Positions 36,830 through 49,230 of a stretch of 64,000 nucleotides of DNA are shown here, piece after piece. The number at the start of each line of letters is the position of its first letter. The first letter of the stretch is position 1. This stretch comes from Metallyticus violacea (Eukaryota > Arthropoda > Insecta > Mantodea > Metallyticidae): the NCBI GenBank assembly GCA_030762175.1, contig CM060831.1, forward strand, positions 143,767,001 to 143,831,000, given 5' to 3'. A model generated the notes under the pieces. That model did no database searches and was not told the DNA's origin. It saw only the letters and a list, made by a program, of their open reading frames with translations. The position numbers were made by a program, and so were the translations under genes.

Positions 36830-37270
36830 CTTCCGGTAAAGTCTCCATGCTTACCTATGTTTCAAAGAAGGTGTGTGCGCATATATATATGAGGGGGAGA
36901 AACTCGAGGTAACTGCAACACATACACACACGCCAACCCTAAATCGCACGGCCTTATCTTTCTCATCCATCTAGTAACAACCAGCGTGTTATCGATCAGC
37001 AAGAGGACTCATTCTGAATTCTGCGCTCATAAAAACATCATTAACTCCCCCATGTCCCACCTGATCCGATCATCGGCGCCTCCACGTTGCTCTCTGGAGA
37101 CCGATCACAGATTCCAGCAGGCCTAGTTCCCCCGTCCCACCCCCCAACAACATTTACGTCGTACCAAACTAACCAGTCACCCAAGTTTAACGAGTTTTCC
37201 ATCTCCCGGCGCGCAGTCTGCATATCCGGCTTGTATTCCGGAAACGGAAGTGGCTGACTTTATAAGCCAC
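36830..37270. other. GC-rich island inside the giant intron
   Basis: Clearly richer in G and C than its surroundings. It carries C-rich runs ('agttcccccgtcccacccc'), a short AT dinucleotide run (about 36879) and no recognisable open frame or repeat family. It could be a regulatory element, a short uncharacterised exon or an old repeat. The sequence does not decide. Confidence 0.35.
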
Positions 37271-38024
37271 CTCGGTCCGAGGGATTAGAAAAATTTTGCC
37301 TTTTTCAGTTAAAAATAATAAAACACAGCAGTCTTAATATATTTTATTCGATGAAATTGGATTTAAAACGAAGTACGAGGGCTGTTCCGTGCGAACTCAA
37401 AAGGTGGTAGCACCAGTGTTTATAACCTTTCCTTTACAACTAGTTACCATTGAGGGATGATGTATACGGGGTACCTACTCAGCAGGGCCCTAACTAATGG
37501 CCTTCATAACTAGCAGCCTGCCGCCTTCATAAGTCAAATGGATAGCTTCCTCTAGACTAAGTTACATAACACGATAAATCAATTAACCGTTGTTCAGTGC
37601 CTTACTGTCAATGCGATTATTTCCACATTTTAGACATATTTATAGCACAAAATCTTGAAAATGTTCATAATGAGATTTTGAAAAAAGACATTTCCTCGGT
37701 TACAAAGCATATATGAACACATTCGGAGGCAAATCTATATCTCATCGGACATCATCGACTTATTACCATATCTACGTTCTTCGTAGGCCTTAGACCCCAT
37801 CTCAAATTGGCTACCCGAGACCCCTTGAAGTTAATTAAACCCCGATATATTATTAATATCTGACTATCAATTAATAGGCATAATACTGAACAGTACTAGC
37901 AGATTGGGTGCTAATAAAGTGCGCCGCAATAATTTCAGGGATGTCAAGGAATCTGCTGTCCACCTAACAAACTGTTTTAGAATATATTTAAACCTGTTTA
38001 GTTCATAGTTGTAACTTCTTATTC

Positions 38025-38285
38025 ACCGGCACGGGTGGCCGGGGTCGTTAAGGCGCAGGAGGTCTGGGGTTCATTTCCTACCAGGACAGTTCTCCCTGAT
38101 AGCGATTATTTCCAAGTCCTCATAAATGGCAAATACCGGGGAGGTAACCTAAACTTAGGCCTGGAATGCTTCCTTCCTTAAAAAATTCTTTATTGTTTAT
38201 CATTTCATCTCATGTATATCAGTGTCCACTACCAGGGATGCCTTAGTAGTTAAACGGGTGTTAAACACTGTTAAAACAAAAAAAG
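38025..38285 (+). repeat. SINE family A (copy 8)
   Basis: Plus-strand copy 'ccggcacgggtggccggggt' to 'acgggtgttaaacactgtt' plus an A-rich tail. The anticodon-like segment between box A and box B is deleted. The flanks 'aacttcttattc' (38013-38024) and 'aacttccgattc' (38286-38297) form a diverged 12-bp target-site duplication. Confidence 0.83.
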
Positions 38286-38339
38286 AACTTCCGATTCTCG
38301 TCTGTGAGAGGTGTTGAGACATGTTTAGTCCCACCTACA

Positions 38340-39300
38340 GCAAAAAAGGGTGACAAGCGAAGAACATGTTGCTCTGAAATTCTACTTTCGTTTCAACCAG
38401 CCTTCAACTGAGGCCTATGGAGAATTTGTTCTTGCATATAATACAGCTCGAAGATGGTTTAAAGTATTTAAAAAAAGGGGGAAGGCAACCAATTTCAAGG
38501 AAAGCTGGACCCGGGCTCCAGTATGTGTTCTAACGACAGAGGATAAACGAATAATATTAAGAACACTTTCAGAAATTATGAAAATTGTACTCATATTGTG
38601 CTAGCTAAAAAGTTGCACTTAAAACTTGTTTGTGCACATTGGATTGCTGATTCCCGAACATAGAACGATCACATGCAGGTTTCAATTGATGGTGCAGAAG
38701 GTGCAAAGATTCTTTCAAAGGTAATCATTGCTGATGAAACTTGAGTGCATCATTTGATCCTGAGAGAAAACAGCAAAGCTTTGTATCATCACCAACACCG
38801 AAACAGCAAAAATGTTGCTTCTTCTGTGAGCGTTATGCTCATCTTTTCGATATTCAAGGAATGGTTTGCCAGTATGCCGTACCTCACACACAACTGAGAC
38901 TGAACAACATTACAAACATACCCTGAAAACTCTGCAAGGCCATATCGCACGCAAATTCCGAGCAATAACTGGATGCTGTATCATGATAATGCACGGCCGC
39001 ACATTGCAAGCGTTTGTGCTGAACATCTATAAAAAATTAACGTGAAGTTTGTCCCTCACCTACCAATAGTCCAGATTTAGCCCCATGTGACTTTTCCTTT
39101 TCCCCAAATCGAAGAAACACTTCGTTTCTGGCATTTTCCATCATCAGAAGCAGTGGGGAAGACTACGGAGCTGATTCTGAAGGATATGTCAAAAACTGTT
39201 TCCAGCATGTCTTTGAAGACTGAAACGTTGGGTAGGTGCATTGCAGACAACGGAAACTACTTAAGAAAGAACACTAATCAAAATTATGAGGACGAGTAAA
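38340..39300 (+). pseudogene. mariner transposase remnant
   Basis: Broken plus-strand frames carry mariner landmarks in order: an N-terminal helix-turn-helix region ('ALKFYFRFNQPSTEAY' and 'ARRWFKVFKKRG', 38360-38480), the first catalytic Asp region ('IIADET', about 38725), 'WMLYHDNARPHIAS' (second Asp, about 38965-39010) and a third-Asp region at 39065-39110 where 'CDF' follows a degraded 'SPDLAP'. Multiple stops and shifts make it non-functional. Terminal repeats were not found. Confidence 0.8.
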
Positions 39301-39674
39301 GGTATGTTGTAAAAAAATTGTACTTCTTTACTGAATAGCTTTCGTGCGTGTATGTGTACAGAATCGGATCCCTGTGATCGAGTTCCAAGTCTTGCTGCAA
39401 TTCTGCGACGGCTCATACAGCCAACGATTCAACGCTAGCAACCGAGGAAGTGTTTGACAATAGTATTATCAGTGAGCATAATTAGACCACACGTAACTAC
39501 TATCTGTAACTACTATCCCTGGAGTTCAATAAAAGATGAAAGGTGTAGGACAAATCCAAACCCCTTAGAGGAACAGAAGACGTTAATTAAACAAGAGCAG
39601 AAATTGCTTTGTGATTGACGTTTCTGCTGCCACGTGACTGCGCCAGTACGCTGTTACCACATTCATCTTCACGG

Positions 39675-39905
39675 CTGCACTCCAAGATCTTCATCATAGC
39701 CTTCTTCTTCCTGCTCCTCTTTGTTTTTGATTTCTATTTCATTATGTTCACTATCACTGAAATGGCTGGAACCACTTAAGTTTATTACAAAACTTTGCAC
39801 TACTTCTTCTTTCCACGCATTCTCTAGCACACCTCTCGTATGTTCAACTGCTTTAATAGTTACGCCTTTTTCTAACACAAGCTCTTGGCCTTTGCCATGC
39901 TTAAA
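39675..39905 (-). pseudogene. acidic-tail open frame, possibly transposase-derived
   Basis: The minus-strand frame encodes 'AVEHTRGVLENAWKEEVVQS' and then a serine/glutamate-rich tail ending at a stop. The 'AW' and following helix resemble the region after the DDE domain of Tigger-type transposases, but the match is weak and no catalytic motif is present. It is adjacent to a mariner remnant. Function unknown. Confidence 0.25.
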
Positions 39906-42019
39906 GTCATACTAAAGCAAGAAGTACCCAGATCTATGATGACTATAGGAGAAATGTTCGCGAGAAATACAAAAAACTAAACAACAAAACAGCAAAGTTT
40001 AAAACATCTAACATTTTGAATTGTTATCGAAACGCTACAGAATCACTTCTGTTTGATGAATGTTAAAAAGTTCAACCACTACAGCATTAGATCAGTGCAA
40101 GCACGTGAAAACGCGTTGCTACTGGGTAATACTGCTTAACTTCGTAACTGTTGCAACGCCGATGATGTTATGCCTCTGACGATAATTGTTCTTGTTATCT
40201 GATTGGTCAGCGATATGACGAGTCTCTCACCAGCTGAGTCGCCGGCATAAACACGACCCAAGTGTCAAATCATAAAGTAATTTCTCCCTTACTTTAGTAG
40301 ATGTCAGAAATGTTTGAAAAATGAAAGAAAACAGTCTCAACATTTGCTTAGATGACACGGAATGGGTACATTATTTTTAAGCAATTCTTTTTTTCTAATA
40401 TTATTAGCCAGTGGTAATATAACTGAAGTTGCAGTTTGGTAAAGCAAGGCTCGTGAGTACAGACTGTACAGCCCATGCAGTTCCGCCGCTGCGCACGGGA
40501 AACTGATAATCTGTTCACCCAATACAACTGCCTCATAGAAAATAGCAATCAATGAATTGCACTATATTCGCCGATCGCAAAGTAAACAGGCTCGAAGAAG
40601 CATAGCGCTTAAGTCTTTATGTTCAGGTTTCCACTTTAAAAACTTATAGAGAACAAATGATAAAATGCATTATTATGAAATGATTCCGACACTATATGTA
40701 AAGAGTACGTTATAAAGATAGTTCCAAAATATTCACACTATTGCGCTTTGTTTCCAAACAGTAATATATTTCCCTTTCATGAACCACTCACTGATTTGCC
40801 TTGTTCAAATGTATGAAACAATTTTTAATTTTCAATCATTTATATAATCATTTATCAACAAGAGAATGGCGAGTAGGCGCATTCCGTCACTTATTAGCTT
40901 TATGAATCGACGAGAACTGTAATATCACCCACCACAACATTCTTCTATCAACACAGCTTTGTTTAACATGCCATTGTTGGCCAGCCTGTTATTAATTTAT
41001 ACACAAATGACGGCCGTATAGTCATACATTTTGTACGGAGTTTGCAAGGCCTCCTGTTTCGTCCATTGTTTCGAAACGATATGGGGTCGAGTGGGAATGG
41101 CTAAGCTAATGCCAGCCAACTGCTATACGTTAGGTTCAAACGCGAGCTTTGTTTAAAGCAGACTTTTCGATACAATTGCAGCATTTTTTTCTCATTGTAA
41201 AGAGCTGTAACATCTTTTTCATTGATACTAATTCTATGAGGCGTTATCAAGTCAAAAATTACAAAAATTACTACTGGATTTTTTTAAAAATTTTCTTGGA
41301 TTAATAGTTTTGGAAAATATTGACATTAGAGGGTTAGGCGCTATGCAACAGATATCCTTGGTGACACTATAAAACACCATAAAATGACCAGGAAGTATTA
41401 TGGCCGTTTTATATTATATAACTGTATGAGGACAGTGCTATTTAGAAACATTTAAATACATTTTATAATTTGCCCGTCCCAAATTTATATTAAGTATTAC
41501 TCTGTTTCCCGCTTTGTATCCTCCCCTTAACTGCTATTGGCTCTTAAATTTATCACCATCACGTCCTGTAAACTAACGATTTTATTGCCTATTGTGCACG
41601 TGTGTTACTTCTCTTTCATATTCTCTATGTGATAGAAGTCTAAACTAAATTAAATCTGTGATATATAATAAAATTATTTCTTATCGCTATAACTAATAAA
41701 AAGAAGAAGAAAATGCGTACATATAACCAACATATTTATTAAATGAGCGACACTACTTCGAGAACTACAGAGGGAGTAAAAGAAATGGTCAGCAAATCAA
41801 AATTATTTTCGTCAAATGCTTTTGTTGACATTCATTTCAAACTTGCGATGGACAGACCACATGCCATTTTAGAAACTTAAAGATATCCGTGTTTATGTTT
41901 TCATTTCATATAATTCTAAAAACTTTTCAGCACGCGCAGTGCTCCCCACTTTTTCCACTACAAGTCTCCCCTCTTGTCCTTTAACTCCGCTTCGAAGCAG
42001 TGCAGTAGTTGAACTTCGC
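39906..42019. other. intronic stretch without recognised features
   Basis: No gene or repeat recognised. A minus-strand frame around 40337-40552 encodes 71 residues of unknown type. Confidence 0.45.
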
Positions 42020-43045
42020 CAAGAGGACAATTGACTCTAGAGCAGCGCATTTTCATGTGTAAATGTTATCACAAATACGAATCAGCTCGTCGTGTTCATG
42101 TAGAATTTTGTTTGCAGCTCCCTGGTCAATTGTCTCCTTTCAGAAAAGCAATTCAAGATAATGAAAATAAATTTGATTCTATAGGATCTGTGCACAAAAA
42201 AAAAAAAAAAAAAAAATTGGAAACGCACAGCTTTAACAGAGGATAAGCTAGACGAAATTGGAGCAAATCTTAAACGTTCACCAACAAAATCACTCCGAAA
42301 TTAGCACAGCAAGTGCGAGTTTCAATGGGTTCTGCACATAAAGCAACCTCAAACTGTACAAGTATACACGTGTTTAAAACAAGGCGAACCAGTAGCAAAA
42401 GTGCAGTATTGTGAGTGGCTTTCTCATTTGGAATTAAGGTTTAATGGAGCCAAAGATTCTGTTCTTCTCATAAAAGGCCTGGTTTCACCCGAGCGGCCTT
42501 GCGAACAAATAAAATATGTGCCTCTGGTGCATCGAAAATCCACATCGTGTACAGGAAATCCCTCTTTGTGATAGGTAATTTGGAGTTTGATGGGCTGTTA
42601 GCGCAAGGCTTGTTATAGATCTGATTTTTTACGAGATAACAATAGGTGCAGAAAGGTACAGGGGATATTTTGACCCTATTTTTTCAGCAGCTTACAGAAG
42701 AAGAGAAATCATATGGATGGCTTCAACAGGATTCTGAAACTGATCATAGAGCAGCGGAGTTCGTGAATAAAATTCAGCAAGAGTTTGAAGACAGAATGAT
42801 TGGTGCTGGTGTATAGCCCTCTGGCTCACAAGATTTAATAGTGTGTGATTTTATCTGTAGGGTTGCCTCACACTTTGGAGGAATTAAAGGAAAATTCATA
42901 AATAAAACCTGAAACATTACAGTGGTCGAACTTAATCAATGAATATCAATCAGAATGTGTTTTCCCGATACAATGTCTGTTTAGCCTAAGGGGGAGACAT
43001 TGCCAGCATTTTCTATGAGATAAGATTTCCTATACAATTTAGATG
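42020..43045 (+). pseudogene. Tc1/mariner-superfamily element with DUF4817-like HTH (family N, copy 1)
   Basis: The start 'LTLEQRIFMCKCYHKYESAR' followed by 'QLPGQLSPFRKAIQ' is the N-terminal helix-turn-helix of the insect DUF4817-type transposases related to IS630/mariner. Downstream broken frames give 'ENPHRVQEIPL' (42530-42560), 'VIDLIFYEITIGAERYRGYF' (42612-42671), a WFQQDS-type second-Asp region altered near 42720, and 'EFEDRMIGAG' (42782-42813). An A run at 42196-42216 and many stops make it non-functional. Its last 90 bases recur at 58412-58497. Confidence 0.82.
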
Positions 43046-43213
43046 CGAAGTTAATATACGTTTTCGGGCGGCAGTGACACGCCCAGCCGCCGAGAAGCAA
43101 AAACACCGCGCATGCGGGATACATTTAACATGAAAGTCCGGTAGATCTATGTATGTATGCAATTTGAACGCCACTTAATATATTCTGTCTACAGAATCCA
43201 TCGTAAGTTCAAT

Positions 43214-43738
43214 TTACTGTGTGGAAACCCTTCGAGGATTTCTATATATTCTTATCCTATCCTCAGTACATATAAAGGTCAGTCTTGGAACATTTGTTTT
43301 TAATTCGGAGTGATATCGGCGAAAAGATGTTACCAGCCAACTTTCCGGATGAAGCATATCTTGGTTCGCCTTTAATTCAGCATAACTGGCAGCTTTACGC
43401 ATCGAGCAAGAAATACAAAAACGCCATGTAGAGACTAACAACACACACAGTTCCCAGTAATGCTTTACTACACAGGTTTGATACACAACATTGCCATTTT
43501 CTACATGCAGTTGTTGGTTGAAACGGCAGTGAAAATCTAAATTAGTCCGACAGTATTCACTTGAGCTTAACGCTGTTGTGTAAGAAATTGCGTTGTTTTT
43601 CTTTTTTCTACGTATAACTTTTACATTTTCACAAGTGAGAAGGTACAGTGATTTTGGAAGTATATTTAGCAATAACACGAGAGGGGATAATTTTTCGGCA
43701 AAGTCTTCGGTCTCAAAATAAATATCTGATGATAACAA
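43214..43738 (-). CDS. unrecognised 174-codon open frame
   Basis: An uninterrupted minus-strand frame of 174 codons, the longest in the window after the carboxypeptidase. The product has a lysine-rich segment ('VIRRKKKNN') and scattered Cys, with no domain, signal peptide or catalytic motif I can name. No splice or promoter evidence. It could be chance, an old retroelement piece or an exon. It lies just downstream of the family-N transposon. Confidence 0.15.
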   Translation of the reverse strand: MLSSDIYFETEDFAEKLSPLVLLLNILPKSLYLLTCENVKVIRRKKKNNAISYTTALSSSEYCRTNLDFHCRFNQQLHVENGNVVYQTCVVKHYWELCVLLVSTWRFCISCSMRKAASYAELKANQDMLHPESWLVTSFRRYHSELKTNVPRLTFICTEDRIRIYRNPRRVSTQ

Positions 43739-45225
43739 GTATGAATTTGAAATTTCAGTTAAATTACCTAAGAAAAATTATAAGCAAGAGGGAGATTCGG
43801 TAAGATAATTGCAATGCGAGAAGGATGCCATTTTTTTGTATTTTTAGTATAATCACTGAAGTGATTTGGTTTACCTGTTTGATCTCTATGAAAATATACA
43901 CTACTTTTATTAGCTTTTATTCTTAGCAGAATCACATGAAAATCTAAATTAGTTATAACGATTACCATTTACTACTATTTTTTAATCAATTACTTCATAT
44001 TTCGTGTTGTGATGAGAATTTCTTAAAACAAACGAACATTTGAGGATATAACAACAGTTCATAGTAAATTCATTTATTTTAACAGTAAATTTAAAGTTAA
44101 AATTAAACGTTGTCGTTGTTGTATTTAATATCTCGTAATTGATGTTAGCTGTAGTAGTTTATGAACTTCGCATTTTGTTCGCTAGAGTCACGGAATGGAC
44201 AGTAATGATTACTGGTTTGTGGCCCGGTATATTGGAGGCAAATGTAACTGAGAATTTGCAGGACGCTAATTTGGTTGCTTGTTCAGTTCCTGCGGGCTTT
44301 CTTAAAGGATGTGTTCATGGCCAAGAGTGCGTCTTATGATTCAGTAAACAGAATTAAACCCAAACTTGTTATTTCAAGACGCAAACGCAAATTGTAAGAT
44401 CACATTCAGTGAAAATGGAAGAAGTTCAGTAACTGTGGTGGAGTTGAGAGAAGCAATTAGTGGAGAAGACGATGTAGGAGGGGGGAGGGGGCGAGGGTTC
44501 GTCACCACCGGCACTTCACGACGACGGTAAAGAAGAAAAATTCCACCCCAAGCTCCAAGCTTCTTATTCGCCGACTGTCTCTCAAAGGGTTAGTTTCGCT
44601 CAATAGAACACTCCTCCCTTCCCTAATTGAAGGGCAATTAGAAAGAGTCAACATTTAAAATTAGTTATACCATTCCTGTGCCGGGTCTTAAGCGAGAATT
44701 TTATGGGATATCTATAAGCCAATTTGCCGTAACTTGCCCCTCGGTTTTACTTTAATCCTTCTGCCTGAAATTGGAGCCCTGAGCAAGGGAAATTCTTGCA
44801 GAGCGAGAATGCTGCAAAGCAAATCGTTTGTTGACTCAGCACTAGTCCAACTGAAAGAGAAAACCGGTGCAAGCATTGTAAGAGCTTGTTGAGGGTATTA
44901 CGTAATTGTAACAATGCACTGACATTTTTGCGTTAGAATTCCCAGGTTCAAAACATGACGTGTACTATTTATCTCGCGTGTTCAGGGGTTGGAACGATTT
45001 CAGTTGGAACTTACCTTGTAACTGTTACGATTGAGTTTACTTGTCATCATCTACAAAGCACATAAACTCAGCGGGTATATAATACTGTCGTTTCAAAAGT
45101 AAAGAGTCGGTCCCTCACAATACAAGTTTGGCTACATTTGAGCAAACTGCTCTTGTATACAGAGGTTTCAAATGTTTTAATAGGTGACTGTCATGAATTT
45201 ATTGTCATTATTTCCAGGGCACTCC
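43739..45225. other. intronic stretch with a GC-rich patch
   Basis: No gene recognised. 44460-44600 is GC-rich with a purine tract ('aggaggggggagggggcgag'). A 66-codon plus-strand frame at 44139-44339 has no known motif. Confidence 0.4.
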
Positions 45226-45931
45226 TTAAGGTAACCAGGAGTGTAAATCTAGCACTATGCAACACTATACGTTTTAAACTGTATCTCAGAAAGTTTTAAA
45301 GGTATCAATATGACAATTTTGAGAGATATTAGGAAAACTTAAAATAAAGATGCTCTGTAAATTTTAATTCTATAATGCACATGAACGTTTTTTAAAAAGT
45401 TTTAAATCAAAATAAAATCTTGTTAAAAAAACTGAAAACACTGTGACATAATGCATTTGGCTAATAAGCTATTGATGGAATTGGAATTACTTTTTTTTTT
45501 TAAATTAAACTGGAGAGAATATGATATCCTGACAACTAGAATAATATATCTATGCTGATTGATTGAAAAGAAATTACTTTTCAAAATGTGAAAGAAAAAT
45601 TAACTTCTTATTGGTATTGATTTTTATCAACTAATAGTGATATTTAAACACTTCTGGTTACCACACTTCACATTTGCTTACATTAAGTGTGTGAAAATTT
45701 TTTAACAAGATTGGTCCAGCCAATTCTGATAAAATGCATATTTATGTTAAAATTTTAAGTTATCGGGAAATAAGATTTATTTTTGTTTAAAAAACTTTTT
45801 ATGTGCATTAGAAAATTAAAATTTATCATCTTTAGTTAAGTATTTTTAATATTTCATAACAATTTCATAATGATAGCTTTATAAATTTCTGAGATACAGT
45901 GCAAAATATACTTACTGCCTGGTTACTTTAA
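45226..45931. mobile_element. foldback DNA element with long inverted repeats and TTAA ends
   Basis: The left arm (about 45230-45480) and the right arm (about 45690-45927) are diverged reverse complements. Left 'gtaaccagg' is mirrored by right 'cctggttac', and 'actgtatctcagaaa' is mirrored by 'tttctgagatacagt'; further blocks match around 45355-45385 and 45800-45835. TTAA occurs at both edges (45226-45229 and 45928-45931), consistent with a TTAA target-site duplication as in piggyBac-type elements. The 200-bp centre has no coding frame, so this is a non-autonomous element. Confidence 0.8.
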
Positions 45932-46289
45932 AAGCTGCAACAATTAAAAACATAGCTGCTTTTATACGTTTTAATGCTGCCGAAATTCACTGTGAATTCA
46001 GTGATACTTATGAACCAGTTTTTTTTAAAGATTGAAACGTCGGGCAGTGATGTCAGTTTAAGGAAGGCCGTGCTAATGATGATGAGGCAAGTGGAAGGCT
46101 TAGGAGAACAATATGGAATTTTCGGGTATTTTACTGACCACAATGTTCAAAATACACTGTATGTAAACTGGTGCATGATGGGTTTCAAAATCCTGAGATA
46201 TGTCACAAAAATGACAGAATGCAAGCTCTACATGCATCTCAAAGCAAGAATCCATGGCTTGACGACTTTCAGTTGCACTACAACAAAAG

Positions 46290-46580
46290 TCTGTCCTGTT
46301 GATCTAGTGGTAATCATACTTGCCTCGTAGAATCAAGATCGTGGATTTAAACTCGGCCAGAGTCGATGGATTTTGTTTTCGGGTGTAAAAATCCTAAGTA
46401 CGGCTTCCTTCGGAAGGAAAGTAAAGCATGGGTGCCATGTTGTAGATTTACGGCACGTAAAAAACCTCAAGCCTGAAGAAGAGGCCCCTGAACAAAATTT
46501 GCAGTCCGTTTCACGCCCTGAATTGAAAGGGATGCTGATGATTTAACATTTGAAAGAACGTCCGCAAACCAACAACAACC
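46290..46580 (+). repeat. SINE family B (copy 6), plus strand
   Basis: Head first: 'gtcctgttgatctagtggta', box-B-like 'ggatttaaactcggcc', then the body and tail to 'gaacgtccgcaaaccaac'. It is flanked by 'acaaaag' at 46283-46289 and 46581-46587, a possible 7-bp target-site duplication. It is the only long family-B copy on the plus strand. Confidence 0.85.
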
Positions 46581-46587
46581 ACAAAAG

Positions 46588-46800
46588 AAAACAATTCAAG
46601 CAAACGCTCTCAGCACGGGAGAAGATTCTATTTCTTTACGACAACGTGCGTCCAAACACTGCCATTAGAACAGTTAGCATGATTATGGAATTCATTTCAA
46701 GTATCCACCGCAAAGCTGAAACTCCCACTCAAGTTTTCCTTCACCTCAAGAAACTGTTGCGATTTCAACTTCGATGGCCCTCTTCCAAGTGAAAGTACAA
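46588..46800 (+). pseudogene. mariner transposase scrap
   Basis: Encodes 'LYDNVRPNTAIRT' (about 46634-46672), a degraded form of the second catalytic region (HDNARPHTA) of mariner transposases. The flanking peptide is not clearly transposase-like. It abuts a family-B SINE. Confidence 0.5.
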
Positions 46801-48222
46801 AGCTCCCTTACAACTGGAATGTGTCAATCAAAAGTTTGGAGTATTCTTTTCAGTAATGATGGTAAACCTTAGATTCTGCAGCTGGTTTAATGACAAGCGA
46901 ACATCTGAGAGGTAATGCAAGTCCGCAGTTTTAAGGGTAAACTGATATACAGCGATGAGATATTTCAGTCATCCGGCAAGGTTAGCCACAATGTCTGCAT
47001 AACTTCCGCCTAATTCTAGATCAGCGTGACTGATTAAAAGTTAATGTGTTTTGTGCATTGTCAAAGGAGAGGCCGTTTTTTTTTCTGCACGCAGTGTTTC
47101 CGAAACAGAATACATTTACAATAAAAAAAAAACAGATTTGAAAATTCACTATTACAGAAATATTTCAGAGTACCTGCATTTCCCATCGACTGCAAAATGC
47201 AGTTGCCTATTTATCAATCAGCATGGTGAGATAACTCACCCAGAATATACATTTACGAAGCAGTTCTTGGTAAATTTTATTTAATTATAAGCTTGGAAGT
47301 TACTTTTCTTCGCTTTGTTACCGAGCTTTGCGTTTTTCAAAAACTATCAAGAAATTTTGAATTATCTTGTAATTACTTATATATTTTTATGTCATAGCGC
47401 CAGTTTTTATTTTTGAATTTCACCTCGCATATTCCATTAAACAGTGAGGAAGAACACAGCCTCTCTTCACGATAGCACCGGTTTGTAAAAATAACTTGTA
47501 CAAGACTCTTGCTGACCAGAAATTATTTGGTGTTCAAATTAATTAGCAAAATGCATATTACTACGACTAAAACTTAATATATGAAAATAAAAACCTATAA
47601 ATACATCAAAACGATTTCTCTCATTCAACATCTCTCCTAGAGTACACAAAGAGTGCAAATCCTTGTGTGTTTTACAAATGACGGCATCTGCCTATCAAAA
47701 ACGCAGAAATAAAGAGGAAGGGAAAGCTGATCCCGCTGCATAGGAAACTGACAAAGTCGAGTAACAGAAATCGAACGCAGAGAGCACGAAACCTACGGCT
47801 AGTGGAGTTAATAAAATCGTTAATCAATTGTTCAATACATTTTCAGGTATTGCAAAGTTATTTTAATAAAATATACAATACAATGTTCACTTTTTACTTC
47901 AACATTTGTACCGTATTTTAAAATTGCAGCGTAAAACGACATTTCTTTAGATTTTTCTGACATGTCTCAGTTTTTAACGATTTCATTCAAGCTTTTGTTA
48001 TGCATTTAACTTACGTTAACAATTCTACAGTAAATCAACTAGTTCTCTCAGCAATGTTGGAAACTTAAGACACAAATTTTAAGATGCCAACTATAAAGCA
48101 CTATTACCGATCAGCACAAAAGACTGATTGATATTTAGTTGTAAACTTAAAATAAATTAGAAACCTTTACATTGTTAAAACATAAGTAGATTATTTTTAA
48201 ATGGTCGATTGGTGTGAATAAA
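46801..48222. other. intronic AT-rich stretch
   Basis: No recognised repeat or gene. Confidence 0.45.
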
Positions 48223-48224
48223 TA

Positions 48225-48978
48225 CCGTATTTACGCGAATCTAATGCGATATCGAATGTAAAGTGCACCCCAAGTTTTAAACTTAAAATCATAAAAAAGA
48301 TTTTGGCATACTGTTGTATGCGTCTTAGAGATAAGCACGTTCGCTTTATAAAACTATCAGAACACAGAATTTATAAGTGGACTAGTGTTACATCTTGAAG
48401 CACGTAGGACAAAATCCATCGCTCGTGCTGTTGCCAGGGCAGTTGGCGTAGGTCAAAGAAGAAAACTTATTTCTTATGGTTACCCGTTCTTCCTCCTTTC
48501 ATGCATGAATTCCAAAACTTTTTCTTCAATGTATGTATGTCTTCCTTTACGAGGACCACTGAATTTCTTCCTACTTGCTTTAGTTACAAATAATGACAAT
48601 TTCTGTTGCCGCCGCAAGCGAACTTAGCTCTCAGCTGCATTGAACTCTCCTTTTGTCTTTCTTTTACCATTTTTTAGTATAAAATTATTTTAAGCTTGGA
48701 AATATCATCATAAAATGTTCTTCTTTATATGCCCTCCATTTCGTGACTATCCACTATTCAAACGCTCTATGCAATAACAGGCTAACAATAAATGTAACGA
48801 AGTCGAGAATTGCAGCAATACACTATGATGTAATAAACGATAAATTCAAATGAAGTTACTGGCGAACTACGGAATGGATTTCTACTCGAATTTAATACGC
48901 CATCTAATCTAATGCGTACCACTATTTTGGTTACTGTATTTGGACAAAAAGGTGCGCATTAAATTTCCCTAAATACGG
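48225..48978 (-). mobile_element. pogo-type DNA transposon, internally deleted
   Basis: A 754-bp element flanked by TA (48223-48224 and 48979-48980), with inverted ends 'ccgtatttacgcgaatctaa' on the left and reversed 'ccgtatttagggaaatttaa' on the right, both followed by 'tgcg'. On the minus strand (about 48625-48290) it encodes 'KKFSGPRKGRHTYIEEKVLE', a CENP-B-type helix-turn-helix of pogo-like transposases, then a frame-shifted remainder with 'VARAM' and 'CLSLRRIQQ'. The DDE domain is missing, so it is non-autonomous. Confidence 0.85.
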
Positions 48979-49230
48979 TATTAAAATGTGTTTAGTCAAC
49001 AAGGTGTATAATTTTATATCAAATTTGGTATATAATTATATAACAAGGCTTTAATATTCGTGAATACTAAATACTAAAATGCTGTTAAAATCTGTTAACA
49101 CTGCTCAGAGAGTAACAAGTTATCTTTTTAGCCAAACAACAATTACGATAAATTCGCATATGTAACCGTTCACATAGAGAAAGCGGGGACAGCACAATTT
49201 ATGATAGCCGAAAAATGAGCATTTCAAATA

